A DNA stretch of 64,000 bases from Sediminicola sp963974715. Lineage in GTDB: Bacteria > Bacteroidota > Bacteroidia > Flavobacteriales > Flavobacteriaceae. The notes beneath the pieces were generated by a model that saw only the letters and a list, made by a program, of their open reading frames with translations, searched no databases and was not told the DNA's origin. Location: NCBI GenBank assembly GCA_963974715.1, contig CAXBDK010000014.1:1-64000 (forward strand). The letters run 5' to 3'. Both the position numbers and the translations under genes were made by a program. Positions 1-9,101 of this stretch are shown here, piece by piece; positions within the stretch are counted from its first letter, which is position 1, and the number at the start of each line of letters is the position of its first letter.

Positions 1-476
1 CTGGGGCTAGCCCCAGAGGAATTAAAACCTCAGACAGAGTTTAATTTACAGACCCTATTTATGTTATAAAATGCTGATAACCCTATGAAAATATGAAAGT
101 CATCAGATTATTTCCTATGCCGGAAGTATATTATCCCTATTAAAAAGAATGCTGCATCATGGTGCCAAAGTTTGTTGATCCCTATTACTCCATAATTTTA
201 TTTTATGATTTGTTTGGTAATCTCCAAAAAATAAGCGGTGGATTGAAAACCATAATGAATGAACCAAGTAAAACACAAATTCTATACATTCTCGCTATCT
301 AAAGAGAAAGATCATTTCCAAGGAAGCATAAATTTAAAGTAAGGTCACAAAAGGATTTCAAGTAATAAATATTTTAAGCTTTATGTAAATTAATATTCCT
401 TCATATTTTCTCTATCACACTAATTAGTGATAAAGGAATTGTTCATTTACAAAATGGAGTAGGCTTTAATTAATGG
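1..476. other. AT-rich gene-free left edge
   Basis: No convincing reading frame is seen on either strand. Positions 1-16 form a perfect 16-base palindrome (CTGGGGCTAGCCCCAG), which could be the stem of a terminator for a gene outside the window, but no T run follows it inside the window. The rest is low-complexity AT-rich sequence just past the stop of the metalloprotease gene, which ends toward this side. Confidence 0.5.
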
Positions 477-3287
477 TTAATGTTTTATTACTTTTTTACT
501 GATTACACTTCCATCTTCCATAGTTAAATTGATGATAAAAATTCCCACTGGAAAAGTTGACAAATCCATTTCAAAAGAGGGTGCTCGGTGTACGTTGTCA
601 AATTCCAGTAGTCTAGTATTGTTCAGACTAAATATTGCTGAAGAAATTACCACATTATCTTTTGGTGTTGAAACCTCCAATATTGCTACAGTTGGGTTTG
701 GTGATATTACTATTCCATTTAATGATATTGAAGTATGTGGAGTTCTAGTTTCAAGAGTAGTTCCCTCATCATAAATATAGAGCTTGGATGTATATGGATC
801 AGGTTCATTGCCTATGGCCGGTTTGGAGTAAAGACCTCCATTCAAGGTACAGAATATATCATTGACTTTTGCTGAAAAATCACTTCCATTTTTGATATGG
901 ACACCTGCTTTTATTGTAATACTTGTAGATGCCTCAAATTGTTTTTTCCCAGTACCAGAATCTATTAGAACATTACAACTGCTACCGCCCAATGTTATTT
1001 CAGTCCCACTAGTCATACTTTCTGGTGGAACTTGCGCGCAAATTGTTTTCATAAGCATTGTTTCATATTCACTTACTCCTTGAAGTAAATTGGCTAAGTT
1101 ATAAATATAGATTTCGCCACATCCAGGGTTTGAAACAATATAGTATTTATCACTTATTGAAATCTCGTCACCATATAAATTGTTGATTTGTGCAATATCT
1201 AAGGGCTTGTCGTAAGGGTTTATTACATCCTCTATGGAACTATCTTGTAATGAAGATATATTGAGAATCCTATTCAAATTAGTACCACTTTGTTGATGAA
1301 TGGTGCTTCCTGCCCCATACCTGCCTATTAATACAATATCCCCTAAGGTCTTAACCCTGTATGGTAATGAAGCTCTAATGAAATCATAGTTATTATTATT
1401 TGCAAGTGCAGACAATGTTGTAGTCGTATTGTATGAAACACTGCTACCTGCTATTTCATAATGGGCTATCTGTGCAACATCGTTTGTGGTTTTAGTAATA
1501 TACAAATCCCCATTTTCAGAAATCGAAATATCTCCAGCAAAACCAAGGTGTTGGTCGTAGATTGGAGTTTGTCCCCAAACTCCATTGGTTTTCTTTAGAA
1601 CTTGAAGTCTTGATGTGCTAGAATCAAATCCTGAGGAAATTCTCAATATGGCCAAATAGTTTCCTTGAAACGCCGCACGTGGATAAATATGATAATATCC
1701 ATTGGGCACCAAAGAAAAATCCTGTGACAACTCATATTTATTAGTACTATTATTGAAATCAAAGGACATAAACCTATAATCTGTCACTAGAACAATTTCA
1801 TCATTTGATAAATAAACGCTTCTTAAATATTGACCTATATACTCAAATTGCAATAAACTATAGATTCCGAAATTGTCTTTTTCATAGACCGCCATGAAGG
1901 GATATATTGAAGAAGAGCCCTCAACCCTAACCTTACCGGTAATTAATATTCTATCTCCTTGAATCCTAACAATATCCCCAAAAGTATGTACGTACCAATG
2001 GCTATAGGTAAGATGGTTTTCCAAATCTTGATCATATTTACCGAAGAATCCTGTTTGAAAAACCGAACAATCTTCTCTAATTGTATACACATCAATAAAT
2101 CCTCTTTGCCCATCTGATACGACTAAAGTATTACCATCGTTGTCAATAGAACTTCCATAGGAACCACCACTCTTCCTAATTCTATAGCCCAAGTCATCCT
2201 GTTTATTGTTGGGGGAACAAAATTCTCCTGGAGAACCTCCCCCTCCCGAACTATCAGGTTCCACACAGGCAACTGGTGGCGCAACGGTGTTGACCATTGC
2301 ACTCCTATATAAATGAATCATGTCCCTCATTCTTTCTACCTGACCAGATGTAAAAAAATTATAACAACTATCGGTGTTATAGTCCATAATGTTCTGGACC
2401 GAAGTAGTATCATTGTTTTGACAATCCTTTCCTGTACAGTTCTCCGTATTTAAATTCGGCTGATCGGAAGCAGGGCCTATGACGGGTTCGGTATCACAGA
2501 CTTTATCACCTTCGGTACTACAATTATTCTCACCGCACTGGGATTCGAAGGTGTGAAAAAGACCCAACCAATGTCCCACTTCATGAACAGCCGTAGCACC
2601 AAGGCCAGCATAGGAATCATTTGTCAAACCAAAACTTCTGTAATTGATTACGACTCCATCTCTTATATTAAGTTGGTTGTCATCTGGAGCAGGAAAGTTT
2701 GCATATCCATAAAGAATCCCATTGGAATTCCATTCTTCAATATCTGCAACCCAAATATTCAAATATTGCTGGAATGGAAAAGCTCCTGTTGTGTTCTTTT
2801 TAATCTCATAGTCGTGAGCTGTTAAATTTCCTTGGGAATCGAACGGTATATAAGAGTTAAACAACGTTTTATATCTATAAATTCCAGTTGTGCTATTACC
2901 AAAAACATCCCTTTCCGCCAAACAGAATCGTATCTTGGCATCAACTCCCAGTGTGTTGTTATTTGAATAGAATTCATTAAGCATTCTAATTTGTTCATGT
3001 ACCCTTTCATCTTCGACATTTCGATCAATTCCAACAAGTTCACCTTTATGTAAAATATGAACAACGACTGGAATGGTCACTACCCTATTAGGGTCAAGAC
3101 CAGAACTTGAGGTTTTGGATGTCAAATAAGATGATTCTGTTAAATCTAAGGTGTTTTGCAACCCTGGGTTTGCTGTTAATACAGAAGTTCTATACTCATC
3201 GAACGAACAACGTTTATGGGGTATTTGGGCGTAAACACCTAAAACATTCAATGTAAAAAGAAAGACCAAAAAGTAATTTAGCTTCAT
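477..3287 (-). CDS. Secreted M43-like metalloprotease with type IX secretion C-terminal signal
   Basis: This is a 936-residue secreted zinc protease. Residues 1-21 are a signal peptide ending VYAQ. The pappalysin-like (M43) catalytic domain carries HEVGHWLGLFH at about residues 235-245 (three His zinc ligands plus the Glu base), followed by the cysteine-rich stretch usual for the family and a Met-turn NIMDY. A Gly/Ser/Pro-rich linker near residue 350 leads into a long beta-rich region that looks like a propeller or repeat domain. The last 75 or so residues (GIVISPNPT onward, ending KKVIKH) match a type IX sorting domain, which implies export across the outer membrane and surface anchoring or release. 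It lies 3 bases after the 141-residue gene and probably shares its transcript. The substrate cannot be told. Base composition is AT-rich, like the rest of the island. Confidence 0.88.
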   Translation of the reverse strand: MKLNYFLVFLFTLNVLGVYAQIPHKRCSFDEYRTSVLTANPGLQNTLDLTESSYLTSKTSSSGLDPNRVVTIPVVVHILHKGELVGIDRNVEDERVHEQIRMLNEFYSNNNTLGVDAKIRFCLAERDVFGNSTTGIYRYKTLFNSYIPFDSQGNLTAHDYEIKKNTTGAFPFQQYLNIWVADIEEWNSNGILYGYANFPAPDDNQLNIRDGVVINYRSFGLTNDSYAGLGATAVHEVGHWLGLFHTFESQCGENNCSTEGDKVCDTEPVIGPASDQPNLNTENCTGKDCQNNDTTSVQNIMDYNTDSCYNFFTSGQVERMRDMIHLYRSAMVNTVAPPVACVEPDSSGGGGSPGEFCSPNNKQDDLGYRIRKSGGSYGSSIDNDGNTLVVSDGQRGFIDVYTIREDCSVFQTGFFGKYDQDLENHLTYSHWYVHTFGDIVRIQGDRILITGKVRVEGSSSIYPFMAVYEKDNFGIYSLLQFEYIGQYLRSVYLSNDEIVLVTDYRFMSFDFNNSTNKYELSQDFSLVPNGYYHIYPRAAFQGNYLAILRISSGFDSSTSRLQVLKKTNGVWGQTPIYDQHLGFAGDISISENGDLYITKTTNDVAQIAHYEIAGSSVSYNTTTTLSALANNNNYDFIRASLPYRVKTLGDIVLIGRYGAGSTIHQQSGTNLNRILNISSLQDSSIEDVINPYDKPLDIAQINNLYGDEISISDKYYIVSNPGCGEIYIYNLANLLQGVSEYETMLMKTICAQVPPESMTSGTEITLGGSSCNVLIDSGTGKKQFEASTSITIKAGVHIKNGSDFSAKVNDIFCTLNGGLYSKPAIGNEPDPYTSKLYIYDEGTTLETRTPHTSISLNGIVISPNPTVAILEVSTPKDNVVISSAIFSLNNTRLLEFDNVHRAPSFEMDLSTFPVGIFIINLTMEDGSVISKKVIKH

Positions 3288-3290
3288 AGG

Positions 3291-3716
3291 TTATTTGGTA
3301 AGTTTTTTTAACGATAAATATGTATTCTCACTTTTGAGGATCATAAAACCTTTTTCAAAATGGGTTATAGAATAGAGAGTCTTTTTATTATCACTAGTAA
3401 TGATGATTTCATTTTTATCAGATAAAGACCAATTTCCCTTTTTCGTTTTATTTCTTCCATTGAACGTCCACGAAAAATCCCTTTTGAAAAAGTACAAGTC
3501 CCCAGTTTGAGAGTATGGGTTTGATCTATATTTGTTGTTTGTTTTTGCCCAAGTGGTCCATTTGCCAATTATGCCTTCTGTTGATATTGGTTCTTGTGAA
3601 GTATCTTTGGCCGCTTTTTGGGTTATTGGGCTTACTATTTCAATGGCAGAAATATTTGGTTTAGATTTCATCATAAATCCAATTAATAGTACCGTAAAGA
3701 AATAGTGAAAAGGCAT
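3291..3716 (-). CDS. Small secreted lipocalin-like protein
   Basis: This 141-residue protein has a hydrophobic N-terminus (MPFHYFFTVLLIGFMM) that could be a signal peptide or a membrane anchor. The mature part has the pattern IIGKWTTWAK, then GDLYFF, then WTFNGRNKTKKGNWSL, then ITSDNKKTLYSI. This resembles the beta-strand order of lipocalin-like (DUF4488/DUF5004-type) proteins of Bacteroidota, where a GKW motif starts the barrel. No ligand is predicted. The gene sits between the frameshifted GIGT-repeat gene (8 bases upstream) and the metalloprotease (3 bases downstream), so all three are probably co-transcribed. The family assignment rests on pattern only. Confidence 0.55.
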   Translation of the reverse strand: MPFHYFFTVLLIGFMMKSKPNISAIEIVSPITQKAAKDTSQEPISTEGIIGKWTTWAKTNNKYRSNPYSQTGDLYFFKRDFSWTFNGRNKTKKGNWSLSDKNEIIITSDNKKTLYSITHFEKGFMILKSENTYLSLKKLTK

Positions 3717-3724
3717 AATATGTC

Positions 3725-4713
3725 TTATCTATTTTGCTTTAAAACTTGGATGTCATCCTGCAATTGAATGTTTTGTCTTTTCAGCTCTTCAATCTCCTTC
3801 TGTTGTTGAATTGTATACAGCATAAGCTCTTCGATTTTTTGAAGTAGCTTGGCGTCCATTTCGCCAAGGTTGACCCCGTTTTCCTCAACTTCAATAGCAC
3901 TAGGTATGTCTTTAAGGTGGCCTTTTTCAGCAATATGGTTTTCAACCTCTTTTAATGTCGGTAAACTATAGTCTTTCTGAAAAACGAAATCACTCCAAGT
4001 CCCTACCTCCACTATGATTTCACGAGCTCCTATCGAGCCTTCTACCTCTAACCTATGCGAACCGGTATCTGCAGTGCCTATACCAACACTGCCTCCATCA
4101 CTAGAAGGCCGAATGGTCATGGCAAGTTTCGGAGTGCTAAAACCATATTCTGTATAAAATTTCAACCCTGTAGTATTGTTGGTCAACTTATAGGCCTCGA
4201 TTTTTGGGCCTTCGGTATTTGAGAAACCAAATTGCATCGAGGCAGTTCCATTACTATCACCAGAACTATAGGAGTTGTTCCGAATCAACAATGAGGGAGC
4301 ACTACCCTCGTTACCCGCTACTGTCAATGTACTTGTTGGGTTGGAAGTTCCTATTCCTAATCGCCCCCATTTCCACTTGGTTTGATTGTCATGGCAAGTT
4401 TTGGGTCGCTAAAACCATATTCAGTGTAAAATTTCAACCCTGTGGTATTGGTGGTCAACTTGTAAGCCTCGATTTTCGCTGCGCCGTGGTTGGCCCATGA
4501 AAATTGTAACGCTGCCGTGCCTGTTGAACTTCCAGAATTGTAAGAGGTGTTCTTTATCAACAAGGAGGGCGTGTCCGAGTCAGCACCGGACACCGTTAGC
4601 CTATTCGATGGACTTGATGTTCCAATACCTACATTACCAGTTGTAGGAAAGGTATTTTGTGCATTAAGTAGAAAGGGAAGTAATAGAGAGAAAAATAAAT
4701 ACTTTGTTTTCAT
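3725..4713 (-). pseudogene. GIGT-repeat surface protein broken by a 1-base frameshift
   Basis: Two frames together make one protein of the tail-fibre-like family. Frame A (4713-4357) has a signal peptide ending LLNAQ, a GIGTSSPSNRLTV motif and the first copy of a roughly 90-residue repeat ending TIKPSGNGG. Frame B (open from about 4370 down to 3725) continues LGIGTSNPTSTLTV with the second copy of the same repeat, ending TIRPSSDGGSVGIGT. It then has a conserved C-terminal module (DFVFQKDYSLPTLKEVENHI, GHLKDIPSA) and a terminal coiled coil. Adding one base to the C5 run at 4364-4368 (G5 on the coding strand) joins them as NGG-RLGIGT with no residue lost. The cause may be a real null mutation or a sequencing error. 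The tract is short for phase variation. A TTG at 4327 could start an N-truncated product. Confidence 0.85.
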
Positions 4714-4840
4714 AATTCTAGATTAAGGGTTCTTAAAATTAAAAAGCGTCCGACGTACTATTATTTCAAGGGCCATTATCAAACGAGAATTCCGGTAATA
4801 GCTGTGCTCAAACATTTCACTGTATATTGGAACGTAGTAC

Positions 4841-5770
4841 TTACTCTTCAAGTTGAACTAGTTTTGATTTTAGAATTTCTATTTGAATTTGCTGCAATTT
4901 ATTCTGCTCATTCTGCTCTATCAAGTAAAGTGTCAGTTCTTCTATCTTTTCTAAAAGTTTCATGTTCATAATGCCAAGTTCCACCCCGTCAGCTTCCATG
5001 TCCTTAGCCGATGGAATATTGGACAAATGACCATATTTACTGATATGGGACTTTACTTCTTCCAAGGACTTAAGTTTGTATCCATCCTTAAAGACATAGT
5101 CTGGGGCGGGAACGGAAAGATCAACTTTTACCTCCTCGGCATGAATTTTACCTTTAACTGTGAGTTTAGAATCAGGAATCGTGGTTCCTATACCCAAATT
5201 ACCATTTATTAAAGACATGTAAGTTTGAGCACTATTACCCCATGATTGAATATTATTGTGCGGATCTCTTTCCCACCAGGTCTTGGTATCAACATTTGGT
5301 GTTGAATATGAATTGTCTATACTTATTGCATTGTGCAATCTTCCAGTCAACCAATTATTACCACTAGCATCCCGAACTATCCAAGTGCTTTCGATGAAAT
5401 TGTTGGAGGTTCTGCCTTGGATTCGGGTCAAAATTTGATAATTTCCTGGATTTTCACCTAATAAATCGGATGTTGTGACATGGAACTTGGCCTTAGGGTC
5501 AATTGTACCAATACCAACTTTACCGTCGGAAGTTAAGCTCATGATATTTGTCCAAGTAGTACTGTTGCTTCTACCTTGAAAGTTCAATAATGTTTCAAAA
5601 CCAGGATCCGAATTAACAAGCCGATGACCAAAACCATTTCCATAATTGGACGATGTCCAAGTGATGGCTTTGTTGGTTAATGCATTTGCATTCAGGTTGT
5701 CAAACGAAGTTGTCTGACTCCAAATAATCAAAGGAGATGAGAATAAAAGGGATAAAATACTATTTTTCAT
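4841..5770 (-). CDS. GIGT-repeat (tail-fibre-like) secreted protein
   Basis: This 309-residue paralogue of the neighbouring frameshifted gene is intact. It has a signal peptide (MKNSILSLLFSSPLIIWSQ), VGIGTIDPKAKFHV and LGIGTTIPDSKLTV beta-motifs, then the shared module DYVFKDGYKLKSLEEVKSHI, GHLSNIPSA and LGIMNMKLLEKIEELTLYLIEQ, and a C-terminal coiled coil of about 25 residues. Proteins of this layout are common in Bacteroidota and are often annotated as tail-fibre-domain proteins. The coiled coil suggests trimerization. The role is unknown; a surface or adhesion function is inferred only. There is no phage context here, so I do not call it a phage gene. Confidence 0.7.
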   Translation of the reverse strand: MKNSILSLLFSSPLIIWSQTTSFDNLNANALTNKAITWTSSNYGNGFGHRLVNSDPGFETLLNFQGRSNSTTWTNIMSLTSDGKVGIGTIDPKAKFHVTTSDLLGENPGNYQILTRIQGRTSNNFIESTWIVRDASGNNWLTGRLHNAISIDNSYSTPNVDTKTWWERDPHNNIQSWGNSAQTYMSLINGNLGIGTTIPDSKLTVKGKIHAEEVKVDLSVPAPDYVFKDGYKLKSLEEVKSHISKYGHLSNIPSAKDMEADGVELGIMNMKLLEKIEELTLYLIEQNEQNKLQQIQIEILKSKLVQLEE

Positions 5771-6304
5771 AGTTCAAAATTGTTTTGATGATTAGGGTTT
5801 GTCATAGGTAATTAATGAACTGTGGCTTAGACGAAATGAAAACTCTCATTTTATAAGTATTTTGGGGAGACTACAAAGAGCTACATGTTGATATAAGAAC
5901 TAGAAACAAATTATACTTCAATATGCCTATTTATTATTAATTGGTTTTAAATCCTTCAAGAAAATGGATTTTTAGTAAGTACATTGAAAAAAGTAAATTA
6001 TAGATATTAGTATTAATCCTAAAGAATGTAAATATAATTTTTTTCTAAATAAATATACTAGAAATATCTTTTGTAAGAAATTAAATATGAAATATTTTTG
6101 TAACACCTACAAAACATACCCAACACTTCGTTAGGAGGCGTTTTAATCCTAACTATTTTGTTACAAGATTTCTAATATCCTGTTCTAAATTCAAGTTTCA
6201 ATACATTCCCAAATCTTACCATAACTTACCTGCGCATGGATCCTGTCCGGTTTTTGTAGTGTTCCGGTAGATAAGCGTAAAGCAAAAACCGGTTAGGGCG
6301 CATC
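5771..6304. other. AT-rich intergenic stretch with inverted and direct repeats at the end of the mob module
   Basis: No gene is seen. A perfect 10-bp inverted repeat (CCGGTTTTTG at 6247-6256, CAAAAACCGG at 6283-6292, 26-base spacer) lies just past the last gene of the mobilization operon. Two short words found here, TTGTAACACC (6098-6107) and GCATCCTACTT (6300-6310), recur in the same order at 8940-8949 and 9014-9024, between the primase and helicase genes. This could be an origin of transfer, an element end or a terminator; nothing in the sequence decides between these. Confidence 0.45.
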
Positions 6305-6778
6305 CTACTTATGATTTGGAATTCTCTTCTCTTCCTTAATCCAATTCTGGTAGTTTTTGTAATGTTCCGGATATTGGTCAAAATAGCTGTTAAGTTCAGA
6401 TATCGTGGCCTGCTTCCCTTCGGAAAATGCCCTTTCCTGAAGTTGATCCATTCGAGAAACCCGAAATACCAAATAGCCCATGATAATCAGGGAAATCAAC
6501 CAAATGGAATAGTGAAACCAAAGTTGCAGTTTTGGGACTACTCTTGCATTGGACAATTGTTTGTTCATTCCTTGTATTGCTTCTTGAATTCTGGAGCTCT
6601 TGGCCTGTTCAGTACTTAAATGTTCTTTTAGGAGATACTCAATTGGTGTGGTATCGGGCACTACTTTTATATTGTCCACATTCTTGGTCAGCTTCTGAAG
6701 CTTATCCAAAGAGGTATTGAACCCATCCAGCTCATCAGTGAGCAGTTCCATTACTTCATCCAGTTTCTTATATCCCAT
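6305..6778 (-). CDS. Mobilization-operon membrane protein of unknown function
   Basis: I do not recognise a family for this 157-residue protein. The N-terminal 85 residues are charged and predicted helical (LTDELDGFNTSLDKLQKLTKNVDNI). One transmembrane segment lies at about residues 88-106 (FHYSIWLISLIIMGYLVFRV), followed by a charged tail of about 50 residues. It is the last gene of the relaxase operon, 11 bases after the relaxase stop. Its position and single membrane span fit an accessory protein that links DNA processing to the membrane during transfer, which is inference from context only. Confidence 0.6.
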   Translation of the reverse strand: MGYKKLDEVMELLTDELDGFNTSLDKLQKLTKNVDNIKVVPDTTPIEYLLKEHLSTEQAKSSRIQEAIQGMNKQLSNARVVPKLQLWFHYSIWLISLIIMGYLVFRVSRMDQLQERAFSEGKQATISELNSYFDQYPEHYKNYQNWIKEEKRIPNHK

Positions 6779-6789
6779 AGTTTTGAATT

Positions 6790-7647
6790 TTAAATTCCGA
6801 TTCCCGTATCGATCGCCTTCTTTATAATGTTCTTCGCCAAACTCGTTGCGAGGTTGGCACTCATTTCCACGCTCTTCCCTAACAACCGGACCGACTTTGC
6901 GGTTTCCTTATGCTTTCCAAGGGTATTGTTCATATTGAGCTGCCCTATTAGTTTTCCTCCGGATATGGAGCGGTGCACTTCACTTCCCTTTAGGTTTACT
7001 CCCTTGTATTCAAATCGAAACCCTTGAAGCTTGTTGGATTTGTTGATACTTGGAATAACTTTCACTTGTTCTGCTTTCATGGCTTTGATATAATCATCCA
7101 GTGTTTTTGGCTTTTGGTTCTCCATAACCTTTTGGTGTATGTTCTTTATATTCAATCGGGTCTGTTTGGTATCCAATTCCTTCTCTAGATTCACCTCCTT
7201 TACCGTGGTGAGCCCCATTTCCTTGGCCACATTTTCAGCTGCAAGTTGACTTCGTTTTCCTATGAAGCTATCATTGTAAGCCTTGCCATCAAATCCGATA
7301 CGGTTCACATACAAATGCACGTGGGTATGTGCTTTGTCCCTATGCACAAATGCGATGGCCTGGCGTTCCTTTAACTGCATCTCTTTGACAAACAGTTGGG
7401 TCATTTCCTTAAGCCGTGACTTACCCAAGTTCCTGCCATCTTCAGGGGTTGGACTCAGGATAAAGCTCATGGTATTCTTCTGGCACCGGTGGTTCTGTTC
7501 CTGTAGGAGCTTGAACTCCTCGGTGACCTGTTTGGGATTGTTTCCTGCCACATGTTGTCTAAAGACCACCTCGGCATCTTTTTCCTGATTCCAGCCATAT
7601 TCCATGTTGGTACCTGTGTTCGCTATGGATTTGCCCTTGCCTATCAT
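6790..7647 (-). CDS. Relaxase / mobilization nuclease (MobA-like)
   Basis: This 285-residue DNA-nicking relaxase would cut one strand at an origin of transfer and carry it into a recipient. The metal-binding HxH motif is clear: HTHVHLYVNRI at about residues 107-117 gives the three His and the following Asn of motif III. A candidate nucleophile is Tyr17 (NMEYGWN), and motif II is probably in the LGKSRLKEMTQLFVKEM region. It lacks a long C-terminal extension such as a primase or helicase; those activities are separate genes upstream. It overlaps the MobC-like gene by 4 bases (ATGA), so translation is probably coupled. The family is the Bacteroidota relaxase/mobilization nuclease domain (Pfam Relaxase). 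Confidence 0.88.
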   Translation of the reverse strand: MIGKGKSIANTGTNMEYGWNQEKDAEVVFRQHVAGNNPKQVTEEFKLLQEQNHRCQKNTMSFILSPTPEDGRNLGKSRLKEMTQLFVKEMQLKERQAIAFVHRDKAHTHVHLYVNRIGFDGKAYNDSFIGKRSQLAAENVAKEMGLTTVKEVNLEKELDTKQTRLNIKNIHQKVMENQKPKTLDDYIKAMKAEQVKVIPSINKSNKLQGFRFEYKGVNLKGSEVHRSISGGKLIGQLNMNNTLGKHKETAKSVRLLGKSVEMSANLATSLAKNIIKKAIDTGIGI

Positions 7648-7940
7648 TTTTTAAAATTATAAAGGTGTTGCCGTATTTCCTCGGCAAGTTGAGTGACCTC
7701 ATTGGATAAATTTGGATTCCGTTTCTTAAACATATTACTGATACTGGTAAAGTTGTTTTTGTACTTGACCAGGGTACTGTAGCATTCGAGTTGTTCCGGG
7801 GTAAGTCGTTCAATGATGGTATGACCAAAAGCAGCTCTCCGACAATATTCGGACAAGCTCATTCCTGCCCGAGCTGCTCTTTTTTTAAGTAGCTTCTTCT
7901 CATAAATGGAACATCGAAATCGGATATAGGACCTTTTCAT
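7644..7940 (-). CDS. MobC-like ribbon-helix-helix mobilization accessory protein
   Basis: This protein of about 98 residues starts MKRSYIRFRCSIYEKKLLKKRA. I chose this start because its ATG overlaps the primase TGA (ATGA, 7937-7940); a longer frame reaches 7976 but would lie inside the primase gene. The pattern RFRCSIYEKKLLKKRAARAGMSLSEYCRRAAFG is the classic ribbon-helix-helix of plasmid mobilization proteins (bacterial MobC family), which bind oriT and help the relaxase. The C-terminal half (LVKYKNNFTSISNMFKKRNP, EVTQLAEEIRQHLYNFKK) fits the same family. It overlaps the relaxase start by 4 bases on its other side. Confidence 0.85.
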   Translation of the reverse strand: MKRSYIRFRCSIYEKKLLKKRAARAGMSLSEYCRRAAFGHTIIERLTPEQLECYSTLVKYKNNFTSISNMFKKRNPNLSNEVTQLAEEIRQHLYNFKK

Positions 7941-8893
7941 TTTTTGAATTCTTTGCAACCTTCGGGAGCAAAGCAAGATTGTTTTTGTGATAACAAAAAC
8001 ACATCTTGCGTTTGCTGCCCATACGAAAGTTTTGCACTACCAATTAGACATTCGTTAATGTCCTTATATCCGTTGTATAATGGCGATTTGTCAATACAAT
8101 TCTTTGAATAGTTTATAAAGTTTCGGGTTGCTTTTTTACCAGTACTATCATTGTCCAAATAGAGTTCAATATGGTCATACCCAGCTATGATTTTCATCGC
8201 CTTAACAGCAAATGCCGTGGAGTTGAGTACCAAGAAATCATATTCTGACTTCATTTTTTCATAGCTCTCCAGGATAGATAATAAGTCAAACATCCCTTCA
8301 GTAATAATCAGTCCATTCTTTTCATTATTGATATGAGTGATATCCTTTGGGGAAGCGGAATTCTTAAAGTATCTGTTTCGTAGTTCCCATCCGCTAGAAT
8401 CGTTTTTTAACCCAATAGCAAAGTAGTTTCTGCCTTTGAATTTATAATGTACCTCTTTGCAATACAGGGAGGCCGTGGCCATGGAAATTTTACGTTCATG
8501 CAAATACTGTATCAATCCGAAGTGCCGAATAGGTCTGGCATATAATATCTCGATGGTATCCTCATGTTCCTTTTCAATAGAGGGTTGCTGTTGAAAAGAA
8601 AAAGAGATTTGGTCCTCTTGGATTATTTTCAGGGCTTCTTTGACTGAGCTATTTGTAATTTGGCAGATTAGGTCAATGACATTACCTCCTTTACCTGCTC
8701 CATGGTCGTACCATCTATTGAGTTTCTTGGACACCTTGAAAGAGGCTTGGGTTTCTGTCCGCAGCGGACTAAGAAACCAAGCTTCTTTCTCACTTGAGGT
8801 GGTAGGAAAGTGCCCGAGTTTTGCCAGCGCTTTTTCGATGGGAAAAGCTCGGGCTCTTTCACAGGATAAGCTGTTTGTTCTTTTTTTTTTCAT
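7937..8893 (-). CDS. CHC2 zinc-finger / Toprim primase of a mobile element
   Basis: This DNA primase is about 318 residues long. The start at 8893 (MKKKRTNSLSCERARAF) is chosen because AGGAGT lies 5 bases upstream (8898-8903); an in-frame ATG at 8935 lacks this. The N-terminal part (LAKLGHFPTTSSEKEAWFLSPLRTET, WYDHGAGKGGNVIDLI) matches the CHC2-type fold, but the zinc cysteines are not evident. The Toprim part has NGLIITEGMFDLLS with the key Glu and LYLDNDSTGKKA with the DxD. Short primases of this type accompany relaxases in Bacteroidota mobilizable elements and would prime complementary-strand synthesis. It lies downstream of the helicase after a gap of about 200 bases full of TGATG-type repeats. 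Confidence 0.85.
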   Translation of the reverse strand: MKKKRTNSLSCERARAFPIEKALAKLGHFPTTSSEKEAWFLSPLRTETQASFKVSKKLNRWYDHGAGKGGNVIDLICQITNSSVKEALKIIQEDQISFSFQQQPSIEKEHEDTIEILYARPIRHFGLIQYLHERKISMATASLYCKEVHYKFKGRNYFAIGLKNDSSGWELRNRYFKNSASPKDITHINNEKNGLIITEGMFDLLSILESYEKMKSEYDFLVLNSTAFAVKAMKIIAGYDHIELYLDNDSTGKKATRNFINYSKNCIDKSPLYNGYKDINECLIGSAKLSYGQQTQDVFLLSQKQSCFAPEGCKEFKK

Positions 8894-9101
8894 AAGCACT
8901 CCTTTTTTGTTTAATTTTTGATATTTTGATGACAATCTATTGTAACACCAATATTCACAGTACTTCCCATGTCATCAAAATTTTCATCACTTCATCATTT
9001 TTATGTTTTTAGTGCATCCTACTTGTCATCATTATTTATTTTGATGATCAAATGATGATATAATGATGAGCGTCTCAGCTCCCATTATTCCCGCATCCAG
9101 C
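8894..9101. repeat. Iteron-like TGATG/CATCA-rich spacer between primase and helicase genes
   Basis: Within 208 bases the words CATCA, TGATG and TGATGA occur many times on both strands, clustered at 8971-9000 and 9027-9068 in very AT-rich DNA. The direct-repeat words TTGTAACACC and GCATCCTACTT shared with the 6.1-6.3 kb spacer also lie here. Clusters like this next to replication genes can be replication origins or regulator sites; that reading is inference. The primase ribosome-binding site sits at its left end. Confidence 0.4.

Noticed and set aside
4357..4370. Phase-variable homopolymer switch
   Set aside because: The tract is only five bases long, too short for frequent slippage; kept as a frameshift finding only.
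477..5770. Prophage tail region suggested by tail-fibre-like proteins
   Set aside because: No other phage structural, packaging or lysis gene is present; both proteins have signal peptides, so they are bacterial secreted proteins.
7941..7976. Longer start for the MobC-like gene
   Set aside because: It would lie within the primase coding region; the ATGA overlap at 7937-7940 gives a better start.
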